Source: Daphnia pulex (Eukaryota > Arthropoda > Branchiopoda > Diplostraca > Daphniidae). Taken from it: a stretch of 64,000 nucleotides of DNA. Below are positions 1-12,132 of this stretch, piece after piece. The stretch lies in NCBI RefSeq assembly GCF_021134715.1, contig NC_060018.1, positions 11,611,501 through 11,675,500 of the forward strand. Direction: 5' to 3'. Below the pieces are notes generated by a model. It did no database searches and was not told the origin of the DNA. It worked only from the letters and a program-made list of their open reading frames with translations. Both the position numbers and the translations under genes were made by a program. Each line of letters begins with the position of its first letter. Position 1 is the stretch's first letter.

Positions 1-46
1 TCTCCTGCTCCGTAGGCAGGCGCCTTATCCATTGGGCCACACGTCC
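1..46 (-). tRNA. tRNA-Arg(ACG), copy 1, cut by window edge
   Basis: Only the 5' part (acceptor 5' strand, D arm, anticodon arm) lies in the window; the 3' part is off the left edge. A-type upstream flank. Confidence 0.85.
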
Positions 47-500
47 TGTAATCCACTTAATTTTTGTCCTTGAAAATTTCCATACCTAATTTCTCCTTAT
101 CCGAGGGATGAATTTTTGGGAATGAAACTTTAAACTCGATGGGCTCTATGGACTGTGGAACACATTCATCCTTTTTTGTTCTTAATTTTTCCATCTCGTG
201 ATCCTCTAACAAATCTGGAAAACGTTGTTTGATTGCCAGGTATTGTTTAGCAATATGTATACGACTATATTAATTTCAAGCACAGAGTTCCATCCACGAC
301 GGATCCACATCAACATGTGAAACAAGATTAAACGTTCTTATTACTAAATTAAAAGTTAGAAAAGAAATATACGCTTTGCTCTTAACTGGGATGTTTTTTC
401 GAATACTTTTATTTCTTGTATTTCTGTTTAATTATTCAATCCTATGGAACCCATTAACGATTCGTTTAGATTCTTAAGCTTACATTTTCCACAATTCGTA

Positions 501-573
501 TGAACGTGCCAGGGATCGAACCTGGAATCTCCTGCTCCGTAGGCAGGCGCCTTATCCATTGGGCCACACGTCC
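501..573 (-). tRNA. tRNA-Arg(ACG), copy 2 (reference description)
   Basis: Read on the minus strand, the 73-nt gene folds as a full cloverleaf: acceptor GGACGTG/CACGTTC with one G-T pair, 3-bp D stem, anticodon stem CCTGC/GCAGG with loop CTACGGA, and T stem CCAGG/CCTGG with loop TTCGATC; discriminator A. Anticodon ACG (presumably inosine-modified, reading CGU, CGC and CGA) gives arginine. The A box TGGCCCAATGG and B box GGTTCGATC are intact and no intron is present. CCA is not encoded. The 3' flank has no run of four T for about 170 nt. A-type upstream flank. Confidence 0.92.
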
Positions 574-1027
574 TGTAATCCACTTAATTTTTGTCCTTGA
601 AAATTTCCATACCTAATTTCTCCTTATCCGAGGGATGAATTTTTGGGAATGAAACTTTAAACTCGATGGGCTCTATGGACTGTGGAACACATTCATCCTT
701 TTTTGTTCTTAATTTTTCCATCTCGTGATCCTCTAACAAATCTGGAAAACGTTGTTTGATTGCCAGGTATTGTTTAGCAATATGTATACGACTATATTAA
801 TTTCAAGCACAGAGTTCCATCCACGACGGATCCACATCAACATGTGAAACAAGATTAACCGTTCTTATTACTAAATTAAAAGTTAGAAAAGAAATATATG
901 CTTTGCTCTTAACTGGGATGTTTTTTCGAATACTTTTATTTCTTGTATTTCTGTTTAATTATTCAATCCTATGGAACCCATTAACGATTCGTTTAGATTC
1001 TTAAGCTTACATTGTCCACAATTCGTA

Positions 1028-1100
1028 TGAACGTGCCAGGGATCGAACCTGGAATCTCCTGCTCCGTAGGCAGGCGCCTTATCCATTGGGCCACACGTCC
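1028..1100 (-). tRNA. tRNA-Arg(ACG), copy 3
   Basis: Consensus sequence. A-type flank, but with CGGATCCGAG. Confidence 0.9.
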
Positions 1101-1554
1101 TGTAATCCACTTAATTTTGGTCCTTGAAAATTTCCATACCTAATTTCTCCGGATCCGAGGGATGAATTTTTGGGAATGAAACTTTAAACTCGATGGGCTC
1201 TATGGACTGTGGAACACATTCATCCTTTTTTGTTCTTAATTTTTCCATCTCGTGATCTTGTAACAAATCTGGAAAACGTTGTTTGATTGCCAGGTATTGT
1301 TTAGCAATATGTATACGACTATATTAATTTCAAGCACAGAGTTCCATCCACGACGGATCCACATCAACGTGTGAAACAAGATAAAACGTTCTTATTACTA
1401 AATTAAAAATTAGAAAAGAAAAATACGCTTTGCTCTTAACTGGGATTTTATTTCGAATACTTTTATTTCTTATATTTCTGTTTAATTATTCAATCCTATC
1501 GAACCCATTAACGATTCGTTTAGATTCTTAAGCTTACATTTTCCACAATTTGTA

Positions 1555-1627
1555 TGAACGTGCCAGGGATCGAACCTGGAATCTCCTGCTCCGTAGGCAG
1601 GCGCCTTATCCATTGGGCCACACGTCC
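1555..1627 (-). tRNA. tRNA-Arg(ACG), copy 4
   Basis: Consensus gene. B-type flank with the variant leader TATCTTCC in place of TGTAATCC. Confidence 0.9.
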
Positions 1628-2079
1628 TATCTTCCACTTAATTTTTGTCCTTGAAAATTTCCATACCTAATTTCTCCGGATCCGAGGGATGAATTTTTGG
1701 GAATGAAACTTTAAACTCGATGGGCTCTATGGACTGTGGAACACATTCATCCTTTTTTTTTCTTAATTTTTCCATCTCGTGATCCTCTAACAAATCTGGA
1801 AAATGTTGTTTGATTGCCAGGTTATTTAGCAATATGTATACGACTATATTAATTTCAAGCACAGAGTTCCATCCACGACGGATCCACATCAACATGTGAA
1901 ACAAGATTAAACGTTCTTATTACTAAATTAAAAGTTAGAAAAGAAATATACGCTTTGCTCTTAACTGGGATGTTTTTTCGAATACTTTTATTTCTTGTAT
2001 TTCTGTTTAATTATTCAAACCTATGGAACCCATTAACGATTCGTTTAGATTCTTAAGCTTACATTTTCCACAATTCGTA

Positions 2080-2152
2080 TGAACGTGCCAGGGATCGAAC
2101 CTGGAATCTCCTGCTCCGTAGGCAGGCGCCTTATCCATTGGGCCACACGTCC
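2080..2152 (-). tRNA. tRNA-Arg(ACG), copy 5
   Basis: Consensus gene, B-type flank. Confidence 0.9.
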
Positions 2153-2604
2153 TGTAATCCACTTAATTTTGGTCCTTGAAAATTTCCATACCTAATTTCT
2201 CCGGATCCGAGGGATGAATTTTTGGGAATGAAACTTTAAACTCGATGGGCTCTATGGACTGTGGAACACATTCATCCTTTTTTGTTCTTAATTTTTCCAT
2301 CTCGTGATCCTCTAACAAATCTGGAAAATGTTGTTTGATTGCCAGGTTATTTAGCAATATGTATACGACTATATTAATTTCAAGCACAGAGTTCCATCCA
2401 CGACGGATCCACATCAACATGTGAAACAAGATTTAACGTTCTTATTACTAAATTAAAAGTTAGAAAAGAAATATACGCTTTGCTCTTAACTGGGATGTTT
2501 TTTCGAATACTTTTATTTCTTGTATTTCTGTTTAATTATTCAAACCTATGGAACCCATTAACGATTCGTTTAGATTCTTAAGCTTACATTTTCCACAATT
2601 CGTA

Positions 2605-2677
2605 TGAACGTGCCAGGGATCGAACCTGGAATCTCCTGCTCCGTAGGCAGGCGCCTTATCCATTGGGCCACACGTCC
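2605..2677 (-). tRNA. tRNA-Arg(ACG), copy 6
   Basis: Consensus gene, A-type flank with CGGATCCGAG. Confidence 0.9.
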
Positions 2678-3131
2678 TGTAATCCACTTAATTTTTGTCC
2701 TTGAAAATTTCCATACCTAATTTCTCCGGATCCGAGGGATGAATTTTTAAGAATGAAACTTTAAACTCGATGGGCTCTATGGACTGTGGAACACATTCAT
2801 CCTTTTTTGTTCTTAATTTTTCCATCTCGTGATCCTCTAACAAATCTGGAAAACGTTGTTTGATTGCCAGGTATTGTTTAGCAATATGTATACGACTATA
2901 TTAATTTCAAGCACAGAGTTCCATCCACGACGGATCCACATTAACATGTGAAACAAGATTAACCGTTCTTATTACTAAATTAAAAGTTAGAAAAGAAATA
3001 TATGCTTTGCTCTTAACTGGGATGTTTTTTCGAATACTTTTATTTCTTGTATTTCTGTTTAATTATTCAATCCTATGGAACCCATTAACGATTCGTTTAG
3101 ATTCTTAAGCTTACATTGTCCACAATTCGTA

Positions 3132-3204
3132 TGAACGTGCCAGGGATCGAACCTGGAATCTCCTGCTCCGTAGGCAGGCGCCTTATCCATTGGGCCACAC
3201 GTCC
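3132..3204 (-). tRNA. tRNA-Arg(ACG), copy 7
   Basis: Consensus gene, A-type flank. Mirror partner of the copy at 12060. Confidence 0.9.
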
Positions 3205-3658
3205 TGTAATCCACTTAATTTTTGTCCTTGAAAATTTCCATACCTAATTTCTCCTTATCCGAGGGATGAATTTTTGGGAATGAAACTTTAAACTCGATGG
3301 GCTCTATGGACTGTGGAACACATTCATCCTTTTTTGTTCTTAATTTTTCCATCTCGTGATCCTCTAACAAATCTTGAAAACGTTGTTTGATTGCCAGGTA
3401 TTGTTTAGCAATATCTATACGACTATATTAATTTCAAGCACAGAGTTCCATCCACGACGGATCCACATCAACATGTGAAACAAGATAAAACGTTCTTATT
3501 ACTAAATTGAAAGTTAGAAAAGAAATATACGCTTTGCTCTTAACTGGGATGTTTTTTCGAATACTTTTATTTCTTGTATTTCTGTTTAATTATTCAATCC
3601 TATGGAACCCATTAATGATTCGTTTAGATTCTTAAGCTTACATTTTCCACAATTCGTA

Positions 3659-3731
3659 TGAACGTGCCAGGGATCGAACCTGGAATCTCCTGCTCCGTAG
3701 GCAGGCGCCTTATCCATTGGGCCACACGTCC
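3659..3731 (-). tRNA. tRNA-Arg(ACG), copy 8
   Basis: Consensus gene, B-type flank. Mirror partner of the copy at 11533. Confidence 0.9.
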
Positions 3732-4183
3732 TGTAATCCACTTAATTTTGGTCCTTGAAAATTTCCATACCTAATTTCTCGGGATCCGAGGGATGAATTT
3801 TTGGGAATGAAACTTTAAACTCGATGGGCTCTATGGACTGTGGAACACATTCATCCTTTTTTGTTCTTAATTTTTCCATCTCGTGATCTTCTAACAAATC
3901 TGGAAAATGTTGTTTGATTGCCAGGTTGTTTAGCAATATGTATACGACTATATTAATTTTAAGCACAGAATTCCATCCACGACGGATCCACATCAACGTG
4001 TGAAACAAGATAAAACGTTCTTATTACTAAATTAAAAATTAGAAAAGAAAAATACGCTTTTCTCTTAATTGGGATTTTATTTAGAATACTTTTATTTCTT
4101 GTATTTCTGTTTAATTATTCAATCCTATGGAACCCATTAACGATTCGTTTAGATTCTTAAGCTTTCATTTTCCACAATTCGTA

Positions 4184-4256
4184 TGAACGTGCCAGGGATC
4201 GAACATGGAATCTCCTGCTCCGTAGGCAGGCGCCTTATCCATTTGGCCACACGTCC
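4184..4256 (-). tRNA. tRNA-Arg(ACG), copy 9, T-stem variant
   Basis: Two changes: a D-arm C to A (GGCCAAATGG) and a T-stem G to T (CCATG), which breaks a T-stem pair and alters the first B-box base. Probably weak or inactive. The same double variant recurs at 8377 and 11008, and the T-stem change at 25341. Confidence 0.6.
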
Positions 4257-4710
4257 TGTAATCCACTTAATTTTTGTCCTTGAAAATTTCCATACCTAAT
4301 TTCTCCTTATCCGAGGGATGAATTTTTGGGAATGAAACTTTAAACTCGATGGGCTCTATGGACTGTGGAACACATTCATCCTTTTTTGTTCTTAATTTTT
4401 CCATCTCGTGATCCTCTAACAAATCTGGAAAACGTTGTTTGATTGCCAGGTATTGTTTAGCAATATGTATACGACTATATTAATTTCAAGCACAGAGTTC
4501 CATCCACGACGGATCCACATCAACATGTGAAACAAGATTTAACGTTCTTATTACTAAATTAAAAGTTAGAAAAGAAATATACGCTTTGCTCTTAACTGGG
4601 ATGTTTTTTCGAATACTTTTATTTCTTGTATTTCTGTTTAATTATTCAATCCTATGGAACCCATTAACGATTCGTTTAGATTCCTAAGCTTACATTTTCC
4701 ACTATTCGTA

Positions 4711-4783
4711 TGAACGTGCCAGGGATCGAACCTGGAATCTCCTGCTCCGTAGGCAGGCGCCTTATCCATTGGGCCACACGTCC
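4711..4783 (-). tRNA. tRNA-Arg(ACG), copy 10
   Basis: Consensus gene, B-type flank. Mirror partner of 7850 and 10481. Confidence 0.9.
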
Positions 4784-5235
4784 TATAATCCACTTAATTT
4801 TGGTCCTTGAAAATTTCCATACCTAATTTCTCCGGATCCGAGGGATGAATTTTTGGGAATGAAACTTTAAACTCGATGGGCTCTATGGACTGTGGAACAC
4901 ATTCATCCTTTTTTGTTCTTAATTTTTCCATCTCGTGATCTTCTAACAAATCTGGAAAATGTTGTTTGATTGCCAGGTTGTTTAGCAATATGTATACGAC
5001 TATATTAATTTTAAGCACAGAGTTCCATCCACGACGGATCCACATCAACGTGTGAAACAAGATAAAACGTTCTTATTACTAAATTAAAAATTAGAAAAGA
5101 AAAATACGCTTTGCTCTTAACTGGGATTTTATTTCGAATACTTTTATTTCTTGTATTTCTGTTTAATTATTCAATCCTATCGAACCCATTAACGATTCGT
5201 TTAGATTCTTAAGCTTACATTTTCCACAATTTGTA

Positions 5236-5308
5236 TGAACGTGCCAGGGATCGAACCTGGAATCTCCTGCTCCGTAGGCAGGCGCCTTATCCATTGGGCC
5301 ACACGTCC
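5236..5308 (-). tRNA. tRNA-Arg(ACG), copy 11
   Basis: Consensus gene, B-type flank with the TATCTTCC leader. Mirror partner of 7325 and 9956. Confidence 0.9.
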
Positions 5309-5760
5309 TATCTTCCACTTAATTTTTGTCCTTGAAAATTTCCATACCTAATTTCTCCGGATCCGAGGGATGAATTTTTGGGAATGAAACTTTAAACTCG
5401 ATGGGCTCTATGGACTGTGGAACACATTCATCCTTTTTTGTTCTTAATTTTTCCATCTCGTGATCCTCTAACAAATCTGGAAAATGTTGTTTGATTGCCA
5501 GGTTATTTAGCAATATGTATACGACTATATTAATTTCAAGCACAGAGTTCCATCCACGACGGATCCACATCAACATGTGAAACAAGATTAAACGTTCTTA
5601 TTACTAAATTAAAAGTTAGAAAAGAAATATACGCTTTGCTCTTAACTGGGATGTTTTTTCGAATACTTTTATTTCTTGTATTTCTGTTTAATTATTCAAA
5701 CCTATGGAACCCATTAACGATTCGTTTAGATTCTTAAGCTTACATTTTCCACAATTCGTA

Positions 5761-5833
5761 TGAACGTGCCAGGGATCGAACCTGGAATCTCCTGCTCCGT
5801 AGGCAGGCGCCTTATCCATTGGGCCACACGTCC
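5761..5833 (-). tRNA. tRNA-Arg(ACG), copy 12
   Basis: Consensus gene. Upstream flank changed to CACTAAATTTTGG, which opens a frame running into the tRNA on the minus strand. Confidence 0.9.
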
Positions 5834-6287
5834 TGTAATCCACTAAATTTTGGTCCTTGAAAATTTCCATACCTAATTTCTCCGGATCCGAGGGATGAAT
5901 TTTTGGGAATGAAACTTTAAACTCGATGGGCTCTATGGACTGTGGAACACATTCATCCTTTTTTGTTCTTAATTTTTCCATCTCGTGATCCTCTAACAAA
6001 TCTGGAAAACGTTGTTTGATTGCCAGGTATTGTTTAGCAATATGTATACGACTATATTAATTTCAAGCACAGAGTTCCATCCACGACGGATCCACATCAA
6101 CATGTGAAACAAGATTAACCGTTCTTATTACTAAATTAAAAGTTAGAAAAGAAATATATGCTTTGCTCTTAACTGGAATGTTTTTTCGAATACTTTTGTT
6201 TCTTGTATTTCTGTTTAATTATTCAATCCTATGGAACCCATTAACGATTCGTTTAGATTCTTAAGCTTACATTGTCCACAATTCGTA

Positions 6288-6360
6288 TGAACGTGCCAGG
6301 GATCGAACCTGGAATCTCCTGCTCCGTAGGCAGGCGCCTTATCCATTGGGCCACACGTCC
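6288..6360 (-). tRNA. tRNA-Arg(ACG), copy 13
   Basis: Last complete minus copy before the inversion junction. Consensus gene. Trailer carries the private changes shared with the copy at 8904. Confidence 0.9.
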
Positions 6361-6800
6361 TGTAATCCACTTAATTTTTGTCCTTGAAAATTTCCATACC
6401 TAATTTCTCCTTATCCGAGGGATGAATTTTTGGGAATGAAACTTTCAACTCGATGGGCTCTATGGACTGTGGAACACATTCATCCTTTTTTGTTCTTAAT
6501 TTTTCCATCTCGTGATCCTCTAACAAATCTGGAAAACGTTGTTTGATTGCCAGGTATTGTTTAGCAATATCTATACGACTATATTAATTTCAAGCACAGA
6601 GTTCCATCCACGACGGATCCACATCAACATGTGAAACAAGATTAAACGTTCTTATTACTAAATTAAAAGTTAGAAAAGAAAAATACGCTTTTCTCTTAAT
6701 TGGGATTTTATTTAGAATACTTTTATTTCTTTAATTCATCCCTCGGATCCGGAGAAATTAGGTATGGAAATTTTCAAGGACCAAAATTAAGTGGATTACA

Positions 6801-6873
6801 GGACGTGTGGCCCAATGGATAAGGCGCCTGCCTACGGAGCAGGAGATTCCAGGTTCGATCCCTGGCACGTTCA
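6801..6873 (+). tRNA. tRNA-Arg(ACG), copy 14
   Basis: First plus-strand copy. Consensus gene whose upstream flank is cut to about 66 bp by the inversion junction. Confidence 0.9.
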
Positions 6874-7324
6874 TACGAATTGTGGAAAATGTAAGCTTAA
6901 GAATCTAAACGAATCGTTAATGGGTTCCATAGGTTTAATAATTAAACAGAAATACAAGAAATAAAAGTATTCGAAAAAACATCCCAGTTAAGAGCAAAGC
7001 GTATATTTCTTTTCTAACTTTTAATTTAGTAATAAGAACGTTTAATCTTGTTTCACATGTTGATGTGGATCCGTCGTGGATGGAACTCTGTGCTTGAAAT
7101 TAATATAGTCGTATACATATTGCTAAATAACCTGGCAATCAAACAACATTTTCCAGATTTGTTAGAGGATCACGAGATGGAAAAATTAAGAACAAAAAAG
7201 GATGAATGTGTTCCACAGTCCATAGAGCCCATCGAGTTTAAAATTTCATTCCCAAAAATTCATCCCTCGGATCCGGAGAAATTAGGTATGGAAATTTTCA
7301 AGGACAAAAATTAAGTGGAAGATA

Positions 7325-7397
7325 GGACGTGTGGCCCAATGGATAAGGCGCCTGCCTACGGAGCAGGAGATTCCAGGTTCGATCCCTGGCACGTTCA
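7325..7397 (+). tRNA. tRNA-Arg(ACG), copy 15
   Basis: Consensus gene. B-type flank with a Val-to-Ile codon in the exon-like stretch (FKISFP), shared only with the copy at 9956. Confidence 0.9.
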
Positions 7398-7849
7398 TAC
7401 AAATTGTGGAAAATGTAAGCTTAAGAATCTAAACGAATCGTTAATGGGTTCGATAGGATTGAATAATTAAACAGAAATACAAGAAATAAAAGTATTCGAA
7501 ATAAAATCCCAGTTAAGAGCAAAGCGTATTTTTCTTTTCTAATTTTTAATTTAGTAATAAGAACGTTTTATCTTGTTTCACACGTTGATGTGGATCCGTC
7601 GTGGATGGAACTCTGTGCTTAAAATTAATATAGTCGTATACATATTGCTAAACAACCTGGCAATCAAACAACATTTTCCAGATTTGTTAGAAGATCACGA
7701 GATGGAAAAATTAAGAACAAAAAAGGATGAATGTGTTCCACAGTCCATAGAGCCCATCGAGTTTAAAGTTTCATTCCCAAAAATTCATCCCTCGGATCCG
7801 GAGAAATTAGGTATGGAAATTTTCAAGGACCAAAATTAAGTGGATAATA

Positions 7850-7922
7850 GGACGTGTGGCCCAATGGATAAGGCGCCTGCCTACGGAGCAGGAGATTCCA
7901 GGTTCGATCCCTGGCACGTTCA
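7850..7922 (+). tRNA. tRNA-Arg(ACG), copy 16
   Basis: Consensus gene, B-type flank. Confidence 0.9.
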
Positions 7923-8376
7923 TACGAATAGTGGAAAATGTAAGCTTAGGAATCTAAACGAATCGTTAATGGGTTCCATAGGATTGAATAATTAAACAGA
8001 AATACAAGAAATAAAAGTATTCGAAAAAACATCCCAGTTAAGAGCAAAGCGTATATTTCTTTTCTAACTTTTAATTTAGTAATAAGAACGTTAAATCTTG
8101 TTTCACATGTTGATGTGGATCCGTCGTGGATGGAACTCTGTGCTTGAAATTAATATAGTCGTATACATATTGCTAAACAATACCTGGCAATCAAACAACG
8201 TTTTCCAGATTTGTTAGAGGATCACGAGATGGAAAAATTAAGAACAAAAAAGGATGAATGTGTTCCACAGTCCATAGAGCCCATCGAGTTTAAAGTTTCA
8301 TTCCCAAAAATTCATCCCTCGGATAAGGAGAAATTAGGTATGGAAATTTTCAAGGACAAAAATTAAGTGGATTACA

Positions 8377-8449
8377 GGACGTGTGGCCAAATGGATAAGG
8401 CGCCTGCCTACGGAGCAGGAGATTCCATGTTCGATCCCTGGCACGTTCA
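8377..8449 (+). tRNA. tRNA-Arg(ACG), copy 17, T-stem variant
   Basis: Same D-arm and T-stem double change as at 4184; B box starts TG in place of GG. Confidence 0.6.
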
Positions 8450-8903
8450 TACGAATTGTGGAAAATGTAAGCTTAGGAATCTAAACGAATCGTTAATGGG
8501 TTCCATAGGATTGAATAATTAAACAGAAATACAAGAAATAAAAGTATTCGAAAAAACATCCCAGTTAAGAGCAAAGCGTATATTTCTTTTCTAACTTTTA
8601 ATTTAGTAATAAGAACGTTAAATCTTGTTTCACATGTTGATGTGGATCCGTCGTGGATGGAACTCTGTGCTTGAAATTAATATAGTCGTATACATATTGC
8701 TAAACAATACCTGGCAATCAAACAACGTTTTCCAGATTTGTTAGAGGATCACGAGATGGAAAAATTAAGAACAAAAAAGGATGAATGTGTTCCACAGTCC
8801 ATAGAGCCCATCGAGTTTAAAGTTTCATTCCCAAAAATTCATCCCTCGGATCCGGAGAAATTAGGTATGGAAATTTTCAAGGACAAAAATTAAGTGGATT
8901 ACA

Positions 8904-8976
8904 GGACGTGTGGCCCAATGGATAAGGCGCCTGCCTACGGAGCAGGAGATTCCAGGTTCGATCCCTGGCACGTTCA
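8904..8976 (+). tRNA. tRNA-Arg(ACG), copy 18
   Basis: Consensus gene. Trailer with GAAACAAAAG and AACATTCC matches only the copy at 6288. Confidence 0.9.
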
Positions 8977-9430
8977 TACGAATTGTGGACAATGTAAGCT
9001 TAAGAATCTAAACGAATCGTTAATGGGTTCCATAGGATTGAATAATTAAACAGAAATACAAGAAACAAAAGTATTCGAAAAAACATTCCAGTTAAGAGCA
9101 AAGCATATATTTCTTTTCTAACTTTTAATTTAGTAATAAGAACGGTTAATCTTGTTTCACATGTTGATGTGGATCCGTCGTGGATGGAACTCTGTGCTTG
9201 AAATTAATATAGTCGTATACATATTGCTAAACAATACCTGGCAATCAAACAACGTTTTCCAGATTTGTTAGAGGATCACGAGATGGAAAAATTAAGAACA
9301 AAAAAGGATGAATGTGTTCCACAGTCCATAGAGCCCATCGAGTTTAAAGTTTCATTCCCAAAAATTCATCCCTCGGATCCGGAGAAATTAGGTATGGAAA
9401 TTTTCAAGGACCAAAATTAAGTGGATTACA

Positions 9431-9503
9431 GGACGTGTGGCCCAATGGATAAGGCGCCTGCCTACGGAGCAGGAGATTCCAGGTTCGATCCCTGGCACGT
9501 TCA
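9431..9503 (+). tRNA. tRNA-Arg(ACG), copy 19
   Basis: Consensus gene, A-type flank. Confidence 0.9.
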
Positions 9504-9678
9504 TACGAATTGTGGAAAATGTAAGCTTAAGAATCTAAACGAATCGTTAATGGGTTCCATAGGTTTGAATAATTAAACAGAAATACAAGAAATAAAAGTA
9601 TTCGAAAAAACATCCCAGTTAAGAGCAAAGCGTATATTTCTTTTCTAACTTTTAATTTAGTAATAAGAACGTTTAATC

Positions 9679-9945
9679 TTGTTTCACATGTTGATGTGGA
9701 TCCGTCGTGGATGGAACTCTGTGCTTGAAATTAATATAGTCGTATACATATTGCTAAATAACCTGGCAATCAAACAACATTTTCCAGATTTGTTAGAGGA
9801 TCACGAGATGGAAAAATTAAGAACAAAAAAGGATGAATGTGTTCCACAGTCCATAGAGCCCATCGAGTTTAAAATTTCATTCCCAAAAATTCATCCCTCG
9901 GATCCGGAGAAATTAGGTATGGAAATTTTCAAGGACAAAAATTAA
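9679..9945 (+). other. Exon-like open stretch carried in each array unit (representative B-type copy)
   Basis: An 88-codon frame directly upstream of the tRNA recurs, open, in 26 B-type units. In most copies the annotated first codon is TTG; the first ATG common to all is the one before TGGATCCGTCG. The C-terminal half (motifs EDHEMEKLR, ECVPQSIEPIEFK, HPSDPEKLG) is shared by all units. In A-type units the extra TA puts this half in a frame starting RIHIAKQYLAIKQRFPDLL, preceded by TATAG, a possible splice acceptor. A diverged relative (KIHQWDPEKLRAEILQEGKN) lies upstream of the tRNA at 34227. I read it as the last exon of an unrecognised gene captured next to the tRNA and amplified with it, not a translated gene; the family is unknown to me. 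Confidence 0.4.
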
Positions 9946-9955
9946 GTGGAAGATA

Positions 9956-10028
9956 GGACGTGTGGCCCAATGGATAAGGCGCCTGCCTACGGAGCAGGAG
10001 ATTCCAGGTTCGATCCCTGGCACGTTCA
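9956..10028 (+). tRNA. tRNA-Arg(ACG), copy 20
   Basis: Consensus gene, B-type flank. Lies 2,631 bp from copy 15. Confidence 0.9.
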
Positions 10029-10480
10029 TACAAATTGTGGAAAATGTAAGCTTAAGAATCTAAACGAATCGTTAATGGGTTCGATAGGATTGAATAATTA
10101 AACAGAAATACAAGAAATAAAAGTATTCGAAATAAAATCCCAGTTAAGAGCAAAGCGTATTTTTCTTTTCTAATTTTTAATTTAGTAATAAGAACGTTTT
10201 ATCTTGTTTCACACGTTGATGTGGATCCGTCGTGGATGGAACTCTGTGCTTAAAATTAATATAGTCGTATACATATTGCTAAACAACCTGGCAATCAAAC
10301 AACATTTTCCAGATTTGTTAGAAGATCACGAGATGGAAAAATTAAGAACAAAAAAGGATGAATGTGTTCCACAGTCCATAGAGCCCATCGAGTTTAAAGT
10401 TTCATTCCCAAAAATTCATCCCTCGGATCCGGAGAAATTAGGTATGGAAATTTTCAAGGACCAAAATTAAGTGGATAATA

Positions 10481-10553
10481 GGACGTGTGGCCCAATGGAT
10501 AAGGCGCCTGCCTACGGAGCAGGAGATTCCCGGTTCGATCCCTGGCACGTTCA
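10481..10553 (+). tRNA. tRNA-Arg(ACG), copy 21
   Basis: One T-stem change (CCAGG to CCCGG), a mismatch against the 3' stem. B-type flank. Confidence 0.8.
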
Positions 10554-11007
10554 TACGAATAGTGGAAAATGTAAGCTTAGGAATCTAAACGAATCGTTAA
10601 TGGGTTCCATAGGATTGAATAATTAAACAGAAATACAAGAAATAAAAGTATTCGAAAAAACATCCCAGTTAAGAGCAAAGCGTATATTTCTTTTCTAACT
10701 TTTAATTTAGTAATAAGAACGTTAAATCTTGTTTCACATGTTGATGTGGATCCGTCGTGGATGGAACTCTGTGCTTGAAATTAATATAGTCGTATACATA
10801 TTGCTAAACAATACCTGGCAATCAAACAACGTTTTCCAGATTTGTTAGAGGATCACGAGATGGAAAAATTAAGAACAAAAAAGGATGAATGTGTTCCACA
10901 GTCCATAGAGCCCATCGAGTTTAAAGTTTCATTCCCAAAAATTCATCCCTCGGATAAGGAGAAATTAGGTATGGAAATTTTCAAGGACAAAAATTAAGTG
11001 GATTACA

Positions 11008-11080
11008 GGACGTGTGGCCAAATGGATAAGGCGCCTGCCTACGGAGCAGGAGATTCCATGTTCGATCCCTGGCACGTTCA
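11008..11080 (+). tRNA. tRNA-Arg(ACG), copy 22, T-stem variant
   Basis: Same double change as 4184 and 8377. Confidence 0.6.
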
Positions 11081-11532
11081 TACGAATTGTGGAAAATGAA
11101 AGCTTAAGAATCTAAACGAATCGTTAATGGGTTCCATAGGATTGAATAATTAAACAGAAATACAAGAAATAAAAGTATTCTAAATAAAATCCCAATTAAG
11201 AGAAAAGCGTATTTTTCTTTTCTAATTTTTAATTTAGTAATAAGAACGTTTTATCTTGTTTCACACGTTGATGTGGATCCGTCGTGGATGGAATTCTGTG
11301 CTTAAAATTAATATAGTCGTATACATATTGCTAAACAACCTGGCAATCAAACAACATTTTCCAGATTTGTTAGAAGATCACGAGATGGAAAAATTAAGAA
11401 CAAAAAAGGATGAATGTGTTCCACAGTCCATAGAGCCCATCGAGTTTAAAGTTTCATTCCCAAAAATTCATCCCTCGGATCCGGAGAAATTAGGTATGGA
11501 AATTTTCAAGGACCAAAATTAAGTGGATTACA

Positions 11533-11605
11533 GGACGTGTGGCCCAATGGATAAGGCGCCTGCCTACGGAGCAGGAGATTCCAGGTTCGATCCCTGGCAC
11601 GTTCA
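11533..11605 (+). tRNA. tRNA-Arg(ACG), copy 23
   Basis: Consensus gene, B-type flank. Confidence 0.9.
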
Positions 11606-12059
11606 TACGAATTGTGGAAAATGTAAGCTTAAGAATCTAAACGAATCATTAATGGGTTCCATAGGATTGAATAATTAAACAGAAATACAAGAAATAAAAG
11701 TATTCGAAAAAACATCCCAGTTAAGAGCAAAGCGTATATTTCTTTTCTAACTTTTAATTTAGTAATAAGAACGTTTTATCTTGTTTCACATGTTGATGTG
11801 GATCCGTCGTGGATGGAACTCTGTGCTTGAAATTAATATAGTCGTATACATATTGCTAAACAATACCTGGCAATCAAACAACGTTTTCCAGATTTGTTAG
11901 AGGATCACGAGATGGAAAAATTAAGAACAAAAAAGGATGAATGTGTTCCACAGTCCATAGAGCCCATCGAGTTTAAAGTTTCATTCCCAAAAATTCATCC
12001 CTCGGATAAGGAGAAATTAGGTATGGAAATTTTCAAGGACAAAAATTAAGTGGATTACA

Positions 12060-12132
12060 GGACGTGTGGCCCAATGGATAAGGCGCCTGCCTACGGAGCA
12101 GGAGATTCCAGGTTCGATCCCTGGCACGTTCA
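12060..12132 (+). tRNA. tRNA-Arg(ACG), copy 24
   Basis: Consensus gene, A-type flank. Confidence 0.9.

Larger units (their letters stand above)
1..6731 (-). repeat. tRNA-Arg tandem array, block A (13 copies, minus strand)
   Basis: Head-to-tail units of 524-528 bp, each with one tRNA-Arg(ACG) gene, about 190 bp of AT-rich trailer and about 260 bp holding an exon-like open stretch ending about 14 nt before the next tRNA. Two unit types alternate irregularly. A-type has a TA dinucleotide before CCTGGCAATC and usually CTTATCCGAG. B-type lacks the TA and has CGGATCCGAG. The window starts inside the array. The block ends at about 6731, where a unit breaks off in its trailer and the sequence continues as the reverse complement of the same unit family with no inserted DNA. 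Confidence 0.95.
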
